Positions 35,705 to 47,700 of a DNA stretch of 64,000 nt are shown one piece after another. The notes under the pieces were generated by a model. The model searched no databases. It saw only the letters and a list, made by a program, of their open reading frames with translations, and was not told the DNA's origin. This DNA is from Mytilisepta virgata. Its lineage: Eukaryota; Mollusca; Bivalvia; Mytilida; Mytilidae. Position numbers and translations under genes: made by a program. Numbering within the stretch: the stretch's first letter is position 1; each line of letters opens with the position of its first letter. The stretch is taken from the NCBI GenBank assembly GCA_028015205.1, contig CM051517.1, forward strand, positions 43,907,135 to 43,971,134, in the 5' to 3' direction.

Positions 35705-38700
35705 TTATAAAACATTTATTATCAATAATAAATATAAAAACAAAGGTAGAACAAGATTGTCAATCTGTGAAGTTACAGCTTCTAAAATAGTTGCTGCTGA
35801 AACTGCTGCTGAAGTATAAATTGTCATTGCTGACCTGACTCCACCTGTAAATACAATAAAATATACAGTGAAATGTAATTTGCTCAAAAGATATTAACTT
35901 TTGGCATTTTGATAGGGCTAAGCAATTTAAAATGGATGTAAATGAACAATATCACCTGATGATGTAGAAACAAAAAGACGATCTTAAAAATATAGATATG
36001 AAGATATTTCATTTCTATTTCGCTACTCACAGGAACCCTAGCTCAAACTAACATCCTTTTCACTAGAAAGCTCTTTGAAAATACATAAATGTATCATGCA
36101 CATTGTATTTGATATACAGTTACACTATCCTCACAAATTTTATTGTAGGAATATGTTTCTGTTCAAACAACTGCATGCTTTCATAAATATAATCTTTTAT
36201 ATAAAATAAGAGAATTTTGTATATGTGACAACTGAAGTTAACAACAAGAATGAAGATTTAATCTTAAACTGTATTTTTAGGATCAAAACAGAACAGTAAA
36301 AATATCAACTAGTGACAAACAAGATTTTTACTACACACATACTACTATGACGTTCTACTTGTTACAGTCCTCCAAAAAAATCGACAACACAATATGAAAT
36401 CCGTAGCATAATATAATAGTAGACTGGGCACAGTGGAAATCTTCACTGTCATCGGTTACAAATTGTTTATGTTTCTGTTTTAATTAGAAAAGGACCTGCA
36501 TATATGATAAATTATACATTTTGGCAAAATATGAAACTTTCTATCTGTAGGAAATATTTAGATAATTTTTTTGGAATCAGGGGGTACCGAAAATGATTTT
36601 AAGATGTTTGGAAGCTGTTTCCAGAGTGCAAAAATGTGAATAAATATTTATGAATATTACTTTATTTTGATGTCAAATATTATCTTAATTCTTGATATTT
36701 TGACTGGAACTATGGCAAGCCGTTTTACTATTTATTCCTACTTCAAGATATCTCATATAATATATAAGATATCTCATATAATATATAAGATATCTTATAT
36801 AATCTAGTTTTTATAAGATATCTTATAAACTTTATAAGATATCTTATATACTTTATAAGATATCTTCTAAAGTTTATAAGATATCTTATAAAGTATATAA
36901 GATTTCTCATAAACTATATAAGATATCTTATAAATATTTTTTATATAAGATATCTTATATACTTTATAAGATATCTCATACAATTTATAAGATATCTTAT
37001 ATAGTTTATAAGATATCTCATATATTTTATAAAATATCTTATATAATATATAAGATATCTTATAAAGAAAATTATATGAGATATCTTATAAATTATATGA
37101 GATATCTTATAAACTATATAAGATATCTTATAAACTATATAAGATATCTTATAAACTTTATGAGATATCTTATAAACTATATAGGATATCTTCTAAACTT
37201 TAGAAGATATCTTATAAAGTATATAAGATATCTCATATAATATATAAGATATCTTATATAATCTAGTTTTTATAAGATATCTTATAAACTTTATAAGATA
37301 TCTTATATACTTTATAAGATATCTTCTTAAGTTTATAAGATATCTTATAAAGTATATAAGATATCTCATAAAGTATTTAAGATATCTCATAAAGTATATA
37401 AGATATCTTATAAAGTTTATAAGATATCTTATAAATATTTTTTATATAAGATATCTTATATACTTTATAAGATATCTCATATAATTTATAAGATATCTTA
37501 TATAGTTTATAAGATATCTCATATAGTTTATAAGATATCTTATATAATATATAAGATATCTTATAAACTATATGAGATATCTTATAAACTTTATTAGATA
37601 TCTTGAAGTTAGAATAAATAGTAAAACGGCTTGCCATATGGAACAGCAGTAAAGAAAACACAAGATGTAAATACATATGGGTATCCACTGTGATGAAGAT
37701 CTTGTGGTGACTTCTGAATTGGTGTCTTTATTAAGCGAAGGGATTTTGTCTATCTTACATTATTATAAGCACTGAAAAAATCCCTGGGAAATTTAGAAAT
37801 CCCGCAGAAATTTAGAAATCCCAGAGAATATTACAGTCCACCCGGTAATGGGGTCAAATTTCCAAGGGTTCTGGGAGAAATCAGGAGCATTGGCATGTAT
37901 GGGTACATACTTCCAGGTTTTTAAGATAGATGAGTATTTAACCTCCAAACAGCAGGATCAAAGGGGTAAAAAGAAAAACAAAAGGCTAAAATGCATCTTG
38001 CATATTAGCAAATTGAATTATTAGTCATTATGAATCATGTTTTCACCTACAAAATAATTGTTTTCTGTACCATGTCCTGCAAATGCTGACTTATGAAAAC
38101 ATGTTGTATTTTGGATACTGTTCAAGGACAGAGGCAACCACTTTTTATGAAAAGAATTTCATGCATTATGACTTATAAAAATATCTATGGAATAACGCTT
38201 TTATTTGCTAAACCTGTGTGTAGTTGTTTTAGACTGAGCATAACTTTGACAGCCAGGAAATATTTCTCAAGCGTATTTGCCATTTTTTAATGTGTAAATG
38301 ACGCCGGTACGCACATTACCTGGGGCTCTGCTAAATGTTAGATTATCTAATTTTTTAAAATATGACATGCAGCATTCCCTTTGTAAACAAAGGCGTACTT
38401 GAAATGTAAATGACTGTCATGTGAAACGGCATCACAGTCAAAAGTCCAATGTCACAATCCAAGGTATGTCACACACTCAAATGACACCAGATCAAAACTC
38501 AAAAATGGAAAACCATGCATTGTGCAGGATCTATAATGCTTGGATTTGCATTAAAATCTCACAAAAATATAAGTTTGATTTTCAATTTGTTTGTTTTAAA
38601 ACATTTTACATTATATATATATATATATATACTTACATATATACTTCAAACAATACAAAGTGATAATCTGAGAAACAAGTGAAGCACAAGTTCCCTCCAC

Positions 38701-41700
38701 AGTCTTCTTACTACCTGTAAAACATGTGTTAAAAAGCTTGTTTAATATCCTTAAATGGGCATTTAAATCTTCACTAGAAAGAGTTCAGGTACAAATCTTC
38801 TGTTCAGCACAAGGCAGCTGCTATTATTTTTATGACTGATATTACCAGTAAATATTGTTGGCCATTGCCAAAGAAGAGATGTATTAGAACATGGTCTTTA
38901 CTGTTGCCAATTTTACTGTTATACAACACATTGAATGTTCATTATATGTAACATCCTGACCATAGCTTATAGTCAAAAGCATGTGCTACAAGAAGCTTTT
39001 TGCATTTTAAAGCCAATGCCTGGAATATAACTTTTGCTATGTAATTTGGGTAGACTTGTGCATGTTTTTCTTTCTTGCCCATATTACCTGGCCAATTAAG
39101 TCTTCCTATACGACTGCCAAATATTGAGGCTGCAGCATCACCAATGCCCACTGATAATATACCAGCATATATGGATATGTGATCAACTAAAAAAAAAAAG
39201 AGAACAATACTTCATGATCATTAAAATAAAACTATATTGGAAAATTTGTTCTTGTGAAAACATTTATGCCAATTCTTCTATCCTAAAGTTCTTTTACCCT
39301 AAAGGCATACATCAAATTCCTAAAGCAGATAATTCTTATAGTGTCTTATAGAAATTAAAAATTTTGGATCCTCTAGGGACAATGCCCCCTCCCACCTGGA
39401 TACAACAGTTGCATGTGCAAAATGTACATATATTCAGGCTACACAGCAATATGCCCCTTTTTGTAAAGTGGGCTATAAAATATATTTAAACTTTTAAACA
39501 GTACATTGAATTTGATCAAACCTCATAAAACATTAAAGATTTTGTACTTTTATCATACCTGGAATGTTTAAAATAAAGGAGAGCCATAAAGGTTGAGATA
39601 ATCCAAGAAGTAAATACAGTGGTGTAAGGGTCAAAAGTCCTTGGTCCTGTTTATCAACAAATAATTTGTATTTTTCTTGTACCAATCTTCCAAATGGTGC
39701 TACATCCATATACCTCACAGTCTGTGAAAAAAATACATTTTTGAACAACAATTCTAAATTCATACAACCTCATTTCAAGAACAATTATATTATTATTTTA
39801 ATATATGTCCGCCCATTAATATTTTTGAAAATGAGTAGGTATGAGAGATCTTTTTGCAGGAAAAAGTCTTAATAACAGCAAACTGGTTTTACTTCATCAA
39901 TGTTTAGAGATACCTGCAGTACATCACCAATCTAATAACTTGATTTTTTCCATTTTAAAATCTGAGTAAAAGGAAAACAAAATCAAACTAGAAATTGTGT
40001 CTGTAAGACATGAATGTCCCCCCTATCCAAAACTTAACCAGAGTCGCTCAAGTGTAAAATGTAGGTCATAATGACCAAATTGTTGTATTAATGCTCAGTA
40101 CTATCCAAGGCACATACACTGATGAAAATTCGTTGATACACTATGCTTAGTTCCAAAGAAATAAACCTAAACACAAAACTTATCCAGTCGCTCAAGCATA
40201 AAATGTAGGTCATAATGACCCAATTATTGTATGACTGCTCAGTACTACCCAAGGTACATCCACTGATGAAGTTTCATTGATACACTATGCTTAGTTGCAA
40301 AGAAATTAACCTAAATGCAAAACTTAACCAGAGTCACTCAAGCTTAAAATTAGGTCATAATGACCCAATTATTGTATGACTGCTAAGTACTATCCAAGGC
40401 ACATCCACTGATGAAGTTTCATTGATACACTATGCTTAGTTCCAAAGAAATTAACCTAAATGCAAAACTTAACCAAAGTCACTGACACATGAAATGTAGG
40501 TCATAGCGACCCAGTGTTACTGAACTGTGTTGTACTATACAAGAGGACTGTAGTGGTGAAATATTGATATACTACTATAGGTTTCTGAGATATGAACCTA
40601 AAGGCAAAACTTAACCAAAGTCACTGAAGCATGAAATGTAGGTCATAGCGACCTAAGTGTTGCTGAACATGTGTTGTACTATACCAGAGGACTGTAGTGG
40701 TGAAATATCATTGATATATTACTACAGGTTTCTAAAATGGAGCTAAACGCAAAACTTAACTGAATCGGGACATACATATGGACGGCAGACAAGGGTAAAT
40801 CTATATGCCCTAGCCACATTCGTGGCGGGGCATAAAAATTTATACCAGAAAGTTTATACTGACAAAAAGGTATAGAAAGTTTAAACCATATGTATACAAC
40901 ATATGTACATTGTCGGAATATATACAGTTTATTTGTATGATCCTTAGAAACAGGTAGAAATGCTAGGTTTACCGATTTAATGTACATATATTGTTTTTAT
41001 TCTGCAACAATAAATTGTTATCTTTCAAAGGAAAAAGTCATGAAAGGCACATTTCCAGCCTATTCTAAGAAGTTGATTTTTGATGAATAATCTAGGGAGA
41101 TCATACCGTCAAAAACACTGTGAACCAGAACACAGTACAAACTTTCATTGCAAGTGAAAACAAGGGTACCAGGAGATGATTTTATGCTACTAGACGAATA
41201 TCGAAAACAAATTTGACCCCTGCTATTTGGCTAATAAATAGGTCAGTTGCAAGATATATTATTATAATTAATAATCAGGAAATAAATAAAAATAAAATAA
41301 AATGTATTTTGCATTTAATAGTCTTAATAGATTGTCTTTTCAAAGTGCATGATCATATTTATTAAGAATTGGTTAACCTTTCAAAATTTTCAAAAAAAAT
41401 AACGAAATATATAACTTGCCTCCACCACCAACATAACACAAAAAGCCAGTAGTGATGCTATCAACAGAAAGTGTGTATCTATCCAAAACCCTGGTATATA
41501 AACTGCTATTATTATACTGTGGAAAATCTTTCTTGTTGATGTAGAAATAGATGTTCTGTTGTCATGACAACTTAGGCAAACAAAGGTTAATGATGTCAAA
41601 AATAAGCACCAAACCAACAGGTATAACTGAAAAAGATAGAATTATAATCAAGGCAAAACTGTGTTAATGCAAACCAGTACCGGTACGTTAACTGAAATAT

Positions 41701-44700
41701 AACTTTCCTTTTTATCCTAGTTTTTCATCACATTTAGTATAAAATTCAATTTTCAAGTAGTGTTAAAAGACATAGTTTGTAAATATGTTGGTAAGACTTT
41801 CAGTAATGTATTTGAATGGTCATGAGTTCAAAATAATAATTTTCTGCAGATGAGATATAGATTTGAAGCAGTAAATATAAATAAAACTAATGCCTCAAGT
41901 TCTGACTTTGTCAAATTTACAGGCTAAGATCTTGAGCCTCTGGTTTTAAATTCTGTGCTAGCTTATACTCAAGAAGCTACTTTTTTAAACCCTGACACTC
42001 TTACAGTGAAAAAACTATTATATTTACATTTATCTCATTACAAAGCAGATTAGAAATTAATAATGAATCATATAAATTCACAACTTTTTATGTTCATACG
42101 AAGATCAGCTTTGTGTGCAATTTCTTTGAATTTGCAAGATTTTTTAGTTTAAAAAAAACTTTCCTATCAAGTACAGAACTATTACATTTCCTCCCCTTTC
42201 AAATTAGATAAAAAATAAACAAATGTTTGAAATTTATATATTGCATGAAATGCATATTATCGAAATGAATATATAATTTGAAATATACACTGTATTATGA
42301 CTATAGAATTACACGACCAAGAAATTCAGCATCCTCAAAACAACAAATTATCCCTATACCATAAAAAATGATATCTGGGAAAAAAAAAATAAATCCAAAA
42401 TCAGTTGTACAATACAACTTATAAAAGTTTGTTCTTTATAATAAATATTTCCAAAGTGAAGTATCATTATTTCAAAGATAACCTTTGTAAATAATCTTTA
42501 AATAAAAGTCTTTAAAATTGGTCAATACTGATCTGAAATTGTCTCATTGATGTTTATGTTTGTTTAGTTGGGGTTTTATGCCGTTTTCAGCACATTTGGC
42601 TATTTTGCGGCGGCCAGTTTTTATTGGTGGAGAAAGCCGGAGTACCCGAAGAGAACCACGCCCTTCGGTATGAAAATTGGCAATCCTTGTCAATTTAGAT
42701 CGGAGTCGAACACATCCCATCACAGGTGAGATTCGAACTCACAACCTCAGTGTTGACATGCTAGTGATCATCAGTAGTCATGACGAACTACCTAGACCAC
42801 TCATCCACCAAGGCCCCATCCCATTCATGTATCCCACATATCCTTTGGTTTTTTATTCCCTTCAAATAAATTTTATGATAACTTACTCTATTGAAATCTG
42901 AGCTAATATACTTGACAAGAACAACAACTGGATTTCTCTTTGGCAAACCAAAAACAACACAGGAGGCAGTGACTAGACAATAAACTATGTAGAACTTCCA
43001 TACACTATTCCATTTCCTCAGAATATATAAAAATACTGTGGAAACACCTATACCTAGTAAAGCTAGCTGTAAAGAAGAAGACAAAATAATAAAAAAAATT
43101 AAGTTGTCTACTTAATAAAGCAGAGACAATTCTATTATGAATTAAATTATCTTGCTAATATTCCTTCAGAAAAGGGAAATCTTTATATTATCTCCCTTGG
43201 ACAAATTATGTCGACCCTCATTAAATGAATACTGCTATGATGATTTCATTTTATTTTTGGCAGTCCAAATTCATCCATAACAGCTTATATAGGAAAACTG
43301 CTTTCTTTGAAACTACAATAGGCATATCTTGTACCCTATTTCTTTCATGATTTTTGTATGCATAATCATAATTACTTATAGAAAATAAAGACATCAACAC
43401 CCATGTTATACTGTAACAGTAGAGCATGATTTGTCACCCAAATTCACCTACCGCACCAACCGGGGATCGAACCCAGAACCTTTGGTTCAGTAGTCCACCG
43501 CTCTACCAACTGAGCTATAGGAGTACTCCACTAGCGCAGCTAATGGAGGGTGGTTATAAACCTATTACGGTTCTACAACTTCTATATTAATCAAGGGAAG
43601 CCCGTTACACTTAAAACATAATACCAAAATGGCACATTTGTACTGGAATCTCAGTAAAGTTACAATAAACATTCTAAATAACACACAGATAGTTTACCTG
43701 TTGAAAAATTATTGAACTACTACCTGTAAATCAAACATGAAAAAATATTATGTAATAAACATTAGATACTGTTAAGTATTAAAAATTACAACTACAATAG
43801 TTAAATATTAGGAATGTCCATAAATGTCCATATTCACACGGAATTCTGGTGCAACAAATATAATAAAATTTAATGTTTCCTTTTCTTTGGAGATCTTCTA
43901 TCCATACTACGTGGCCTCTTATATATAATGGATCTGATGGAATTCCTACTGGGTGAGCTGTTCTTTGACAGACAAACAGGTGATCGGTTAATATATTGTT
44001 GACGGATAGCAATTTCAACCTTCTCCATTTGGTCACGATTTTTTATTAATTCTTTTTTTATATCTAATAAGTTTTTATTATTCTCTTGCATAACAGAAAT
44101 AAGTTCAAAGAAGGCGGACTGTAAAGATATTGGATTGTCAGTTGATTCTGAAGTAACAGATGAAGAAGTGGCTGCAGCTGGAGAAGATGGCAAATCGTGT
44201 TCATTGAGACCTAGAAGTTGCGGCATCAAATCTTCTACTTCCTCCAGTAGTGGTAAAACAATATCTGGAAGAGAAGGTTTAGGGACTGAACATGGCGGTG
44301 ATTTCAATGGTGATGGAAAACTAGGTATGGAAGGTTCTGAAAGTTCAAGGAGAGTGTCTGCAAAGTTTTCATAAACTACAATCCTTGATTAGATACATTA
44401 CAAAAAGATTCGATCTCCAGTGTAGGAACATGTAGGTCTGCAGATGGCATGGCTGTTACGGAATTTGCAGAAGTATTGGAAGGAGAACCCGGTAAACATG
44501 ATGAACTAGTAGCGACAGGAATACTGGAAACTGGAACAGTAGTTGAGCTGGAAGACAGAGCTGATCCCAATGCAGGCAGTTTTTGTACTAGTTGTTCCAA
44601 AGATCCTGCTGCAGACTGGGTAGATAAAACTCTTTTTGGACGTTTTCTGGAGGACCAATACTGTGCAGAGGCCTCCTGCTCCCATCTGGTCAAGTGTCAA

Positions 44701-47700
44701 GTCTCCACTGTATAAGAGCATTTAGTACATTGGTATACCCAACCACGGTCATAATCCATGTACAAGATAACAGATGCCATAACTGAAAAACATAACCAGA
44801 AGAACATTAAGATATGTGCAAAATGTTAAGTTATGTAACGAATTTGGTATCTGACTATATTTTTAGATACAGATAGGGGGTTTGTCAAGACTTGGTTGAA
44901 CACTGTTTGTCACTGGACATGCACCAAAGATTATGTAGTATTATGATACTATGCCGAGCTATAAACAAGAAGAGGCAAACCGCAGGCGTGTTAGAAGATT
45001 AAAAGAAATAGCTATCATTGACATGGGTCAGGTAACACAATTACATCTGTAAAAATTACTTATTCTTTAGTCTGTAATTTCTAACAGCACGGCCACCCCA
45101 TTTCGGAACTTGGATTCCATGGTAAGGTTTTAACAATTGTCATGGTTCATTACTTTAACAGGTCCGTCTTCTGCAAGTTGGATACAATAATTCAAACTGT
45201 TTAATTTCTTTAGGATAACACATGGGCCTACATATACTGGTTGCAATTTTGGACAGATACCCTCTTTCCTTTGCTCATTCAAAATCCATACTGGGTCACC
45301 GGGTTTATAACAATTCAAGGACAGTCTCACATCATAATTGTCTTTTCTTCTTTTTGCTGTCTTCGCCATGTAGCGCCGACATATCTCATGTGAAAAATGT
45401 ATTCTCTCTCTTAATTTAGACACATAGTCTCCATACGATGATGACACATCATCATATTGATAACTTCCAAAAATCAAATTCAAAGGGGTCTTCACTTCTC
45501 GTCCCAGCATCAGCATATTAGGAGTAAGGCCTGTAGATTCGTTTACACTGGATCTGTATGCAGCCATTAGACAACCAAGATGTTTATCCCAATCTGTCTG
45601 GTCATTTTTTAGATAAGCTCTAATCATTTGAAGTATCGTTCTGTGGATCCGCTCGCATTGGTCATTGCCGTTTGGATTCCGGGCTCTAGTCCGAGTTTTC
45701 TTTATTTCCAACATGCGACACAGTTGTTTGAAAATCTCACTTTCAAAGCTAACTCCCTGATCCGAATGTATACTTTCTGGACAACCAAACCTGCCAATGA
45801 ATTCGTCTAGTATTTTCTGTGAAGAAGTTACTGCTGTTTGGTCTGGAATTGGGTATACTTCAGTCCATTTGGTGAAATGATCTGTAACAGTCAAGAAATA
45901 TTTATTGATCTGTGCAGTTTTTGGTAAAGGGCCGACAATATCAATAGCTAATCTGTCTAATGGTGCTCCTACAGAGGTGGATCCCATTGGTGCCTTTGGT
46001 TTCTTGTTAGCAAACTTGTTCTGGGCACACTAGTCACACTTCATCAGATACACAGCAACATCTTCACGTAACTCATACCAATAAAAATCATGTTGATTTT
46101 TTTTTTAAAAGTTTTCCTCTGTCCAAAATGGCCGGATAATAACGAGCTATGAGCAAGTTTAAGTACTTCCTGTTTTAAACAGGATGAGGTCAAAAGTTGT
46201 ACATGTTGTACAGAGCCATCATTTTGATAAAATTTTTTATAAATTACATCATTTATAAGAGTCAAGGAATCCCAGAGGTTAACATAATGTCTAGTTGCAG
46301 GACTTCTAAGGGTTAAATCATTGGGTTTCTCATTCTTTCTCAAACCGTCAAGTACAGAACAAATGTCTGTATCGTCATGCTGTAACTGGGACAGCTTAGC
46401 AGGACTGTAATTCTCTTTCCAAGAGGTCCAGTAATTCTTGTCATTATTTGCCGTCTCACTTCTGGTAACAGCTCTTATCGGTTTAGTACTTCAGAATTTA
46501 ACTTGATGAGTGTACTCTCCATTTCATTTGCTCTTTTGGTACATTTCTTACAAGGTCCACACTTTAGATTTTCTGAAGTGTCAACGTCTGCACACAAACA
46601 TTCATCTTGAAAACATCTGGACAAACTGTCTGCATTCCCATGTTTCTTGCCTGGTCGATGAACAATAGAGAAGTCATATGCTGACAAAATTTTGATCCAA
46701 CAGGCAATCCGCCCCTTTGGCTCCTTTAAGCTGAAGAGCCAAATTAATGCTTGATGGTCACTACGGACTAAAAATTTTCTACCAAGTAAATATTGTCTGT
46801 AGTATTCTATGAAATAACGCAAGGACAGCAACTCTTTATCAGTAACGCAGAAGTTTCTTTCAGCCTTATTAAGGGTTCTGCTTCCATAGACTATAACTTT
46901 CTCTTTACCATTCTGTATTTGACTGAGTACAACACCTTTTCCAGTGTCGCTTGCATCTGTATCTAAGATGTATTCACCATAATCATCTGGATAAGCTACA
47001 ATAGGAGCCGTCAATAGTAAAGCTTTTAACTTTCGGAAAGACTGTTCACATTGGGGTGACCAAATAAAATTTTCACCTTTCTTGGTTAAATTAATCATTG
47101 GAGCTGCTATTTCTGAAAATTTTTAATGAATTTTCTATAATAATAACTTGCTAGTCCTAAGAATTGCTGAACTTGAGTGACTGTATTAGGAGGAGTCCAT
47201 TGCTTCACTTTCATCAGATTATCGGGGTTTGGTCTAACACCATCTCCGGATACTACATGTCCTAAAAATTTAACCTCATGCTGTAAAAATTGGCACTTTT
47301 CTGGTTTCAACTTTAATCCAGCTTCTCTAATTCTTTGCAGTACCAATCGCAGTCTTTCTATATGTTCTTTGAATGTTTTACTGAATATTATGACATCGTC
47401 TAGATAGATCAAACATATAGACCATTGTAAACCTTGGAAGCCCGTTACAATACCAGTAGATTATAATTCTATAATGTCTACATGTTTAATGTCTACAGGT
47501 TTAATGTCTACATGTTTGATGTTCATGTGGTGAAACATGTAGACATTATATAAATATAATCTAGCAGTATAACATGGGTGTTGATGTCTTTATTTCTATA
47601 ATTATATGTACCTATAGGAAGACAACTATTGAATGCCACTAGGTATCCACCCTAACTTTACCAATACCACAAGTCGACTACTTCAGGGCGTTGGTTTACT

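Larger units (their letters stand above)
43412..47449 (-). mobile_element. Ty3/gypsy LTR retrotransposon, 5' deleted
   Basis: It is flanked by a 4-bp ATAC duplication (43408-43411 and 47450-47453). The minus-strand order is: the first 14 bp of a 5' LTR (TGTAACGGGCTTCC), reverse transcriptase from just before YLDD, RNase H, integrase, an extra ORF, then the 3' LTR. The rest of the 5' LTR, gag, protease and the N-terminal half of reverse transcriptase are gone. The deletion falls directly after the 14-bp LTR start, which also occurs at the 3' LTR (43596-43609). Confidence 0.85.
43371..47606. mobile_element. Palindromic MITE split by a gypsy retrotransposon
   Basis: The left arm outside the retrotransposon (43371-43411; TAAAGACATCAACACCCATG...) is the inverted copy of the right arm (about 47566-47606). 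The rest of the left arm (47454-47490; AGATTATAATTCTATAATGT) is the inverted copy of 47530-47562. Removing 43412-47449 plus one ATAC copy restores a near-perfect foldback of about 195 bp. Confidence 0.82.

Noticed and set aside
37193..37688. Minus-strand ORFs of repeated Tyr-Lys-Ile-Ser and Arg-Tyr-Leu residues
   Set aside because: These are translations of the palindromic GATATC array inside a MITE, not genes. The same holds for 5998-6180.
43455..43525. A functional nuclear tRNA gene
   Set aside because: The A and B boxes are good, but the acceptor and anticodon stems do not pair properly, and it lies inside an LTR.
44135..44715. Plus-strand ORFs of 79 and 88 residues opposite the gypsy accessory ORF
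   Set aside because: They are antisense shadows of the longer minus-strand frame.
43412..47449. DIRS-type element because of flanking inverted repeats
   Set aside because: The inverted repeats belong to the older MITE. The element has a DDE integrase, LTR ends and a 4-bp duplication, so it is Ty3/gypsy.
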